From the NCBI RefSeq assembly GCF_001591645.1, contig NZ_BCVH01000020.1:1-64000 (forward strand): a stretch of 64,000 nucleotides of DNA. Reading direction: 5' to 3'. Under the pieces are notes generated by a model that did not search any database, was not told the DNA's origin, and saw only the letters and a list, made by a program, of their open reading frames with translations. This document shows, one piece after another, positions 63,041-64,000 of the stretch (the stretch's first letter is position 1; each line of letters opens with the position of its first letter). Made by a program: the position numbers and the translations under genes. This stretch comes from Robertmurraya korlensis NBRC 107688. GTDB taxonomy: Bacteria; Bacillota; Bacilli; Bacillales; Cytobacillaceae.

Positions 63041-64000
63041 TTATTGGTAATCATCCATAGGATTATAAAGCGTAACGTCTGGATTTTTTTCTTGGAACCA
63101 ACGAAGAGCAAAATCGTTTTCAAAAAGAAATACTTTCTTATCGTAGCGATCCTTTACTAACAAGCTACGGCTGCTAGAAAGATTTTCATTAATTTCTTCA
63201 TTTTCAACCCAACGAACGATTTTCGAACCCAATCTTTCCATCAATACTTCTGCATTGTACTCGTTTCTCATCCGATGCTCAAATACTTCAAATTGGAGTT
63301 GACCCACTGCCCCTAACAAATAATCATCTGTCCGAATTGTACGGAAGAGCTGAATGGCACCTTCCTGTACTAGCTGCTGAATTCCTTTGTGGAAGGATTT
63401 TTGCTTCATCACGTTTTTAGCTGAGACCCGAACGAAGAGTTCAGGTGTAAATTGTGGAAGCTTTTCATATTGAAAATTATTTTTCCCAACAGTCAATGTA
63501 TCTCCGATTTGATACGTACCTGGATCGTACAAGCCAATAATATCTCCACTAACTGCTTCATCAACCGTGTTACGGTCATCCGCCATAAACTGAGTGGATT
63601 GAGATAACTTCATTGGCTTCCCTAAACGTGGAATATTGACGGTCATTCCTCTTTCAAATTTCCCTGAACATACACGTAAAAAGGCGATTCTGTCCCTGTG
63701 AGCAGGATTCATGTTAGCCTGAATCTTAAAAACAAAGCCCGAGAAATCTTCTATTAATGGATCAATTTTCCCCTCCGTAGATTCCCGAGCTTGGGGAGAA
63801 GGAGCAAATTGAAGATATGTTTCAAGGAATGTCTGTACACCAAAATTCGCTAGTGCACTACCAAAAAAGACAGGTGTTAGCTCCCCGTTTGCAATTCTTT
63901 CACGAGAAAATTCATTTCCTGCTTCATTTAATAGCATGATTTCTTCCAATGTTTGATCATATAAGGAGTACTGCTTTAATTTATGGTCTCCTTCTATTTC
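63041..64000 (-). CDS. prfC: Peptide chain release factor 3, C-terminal part (cut by window edge)
   Basis: An open frame enters from the right edge with [20 protein letters not shown] and continues for about 319 residues to the stop at 63041. The part seen covers the end of the G domain ([22 protein letters not shown]), domain II ([21 protein letters not shown]) and domain III ([18 protein letters not shown]), all typical of RF3. RF3 is a GTPase that removes RF1/RF2 from the ribosome. The start lies outside the window. Confidence 0.92.
   Translation of the reverse strand, partial: EIEGDHKLKQYSLYDQTLEEIMLLNEAGNEFSRERIANGELTPVFFGSALANFGVQTFLETYLQFAPSPQARESTEGKIDPLIEDFSGFVFKIQANMNPAHRDRIAFLRVCSGKFERGMTVNIPRLGKPMKLSQSTQFMADDRNTVDEAVSGDIIGLYDPGTYQIGDTLTVGKNNFQYEKLPQFTPELFVRVSAKNVMKQKSFHKGIQQLVQEGAIQLFRTIRTDDYLLGAVGQLQFEVFEHRMRNEYNAEVLMERLGSKIVRWVENEEINENLSSSRSLLVKDRYDKKVFLFENDFALRWFQEKNPDVTLYNPMDDYQ

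Overview
The window is a chromosomal segment of an aerobic, spore-forming, low-GC Bacillaceae bacterium. Gene order follows the Bacillus subtilis ykr-ykv-ykw-yku region, read in the opposite direction. Recognisable landmarks, left to right, are ykuI, fadH, ykuE, ykyB, cheV, patA, ykwC, ykwB, ptsI-ptsH, ykvS, ykvI, clpE, ykvE, kinD, spo0E, the mtn cluster, ogt-kinE, a ykrP-like gene, sspD and rsgI-sigI. Sporulation genes (kinD, kinE, spo0E, sspD) and typical Bacillus signals (strong GGAGG ribosome sites, many TTG/GTG starts, U-tailed terminators) support this placement. I saw no tRNA, rRNA, insertion sequence or CRISPR array.

Layout. 1-12 kb: a c-di-GMP-related EAL protein (YkuI), a secreted C39-like protein, a FadR-controlled fadH, Tat-exported YkuE, a PAS-PAS-GGDEF-EAL protein, a ppx-ppk polyphosphate operon, ykyB and cheV. 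12-25 kb: patA, ykwC, lipoproteins, the general PTS genes ptsHI without ptsG, a PilZ protein behind a cre-like site, an SDR, ykvS, a CPBP protein, ykvI, and clpE under a promoter overlapped by CtsR heptads. 25-38 kb: a PepF-type peptidase, ykvE, kinD, an MFS efflux gene, a hemerythrin gene behind an Fnr-type site, a complete fixABCX-like operon, a ZIP transporter, a YitT-family protein and spo0E. 38-45 kb: methionine salvage, with mtnWXBD and mtnK each behind a SAM-I riboswitch, plus mtnE and mtnU; mtnA is missing. 45-54 kb: ogt, kinE, a two-gene 2-oxoacid:ferredoxin oxidoreductase behind a second Fnr-like site, an acyltransferase and a radical SAM/B12 protein. 54-64 kb: two tiny overlapping genes, sspD, rsgI-sigI, a secreted DUF5667-like protein, an RND efflux gene broken by a 4-bp duplication, another EAL protein, and the 3' part of prfC at the right edge.

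Two themes stand out against the conserved background. First, redox accessory modules absent from the B. subtilis version of the locus (FixABCX, ferredoxin-dependent 2-oxoacid oxidoreductase, hemerythrin) have been inserted, and two of them carry Fnr-type sites at the same distance from a -10 box. Second, there are four c-di-GMP-related proteins in 64 kb (three EAL proteins, one with GGDEF, and one PilZ receptor). No wholly new system is obvious. The best leads are the shared Fnr promoter geometry, the RND frameshift, an RsgI that appears to lack the Asn-Pro autocleavage motif, and two unannotated mini-genes.
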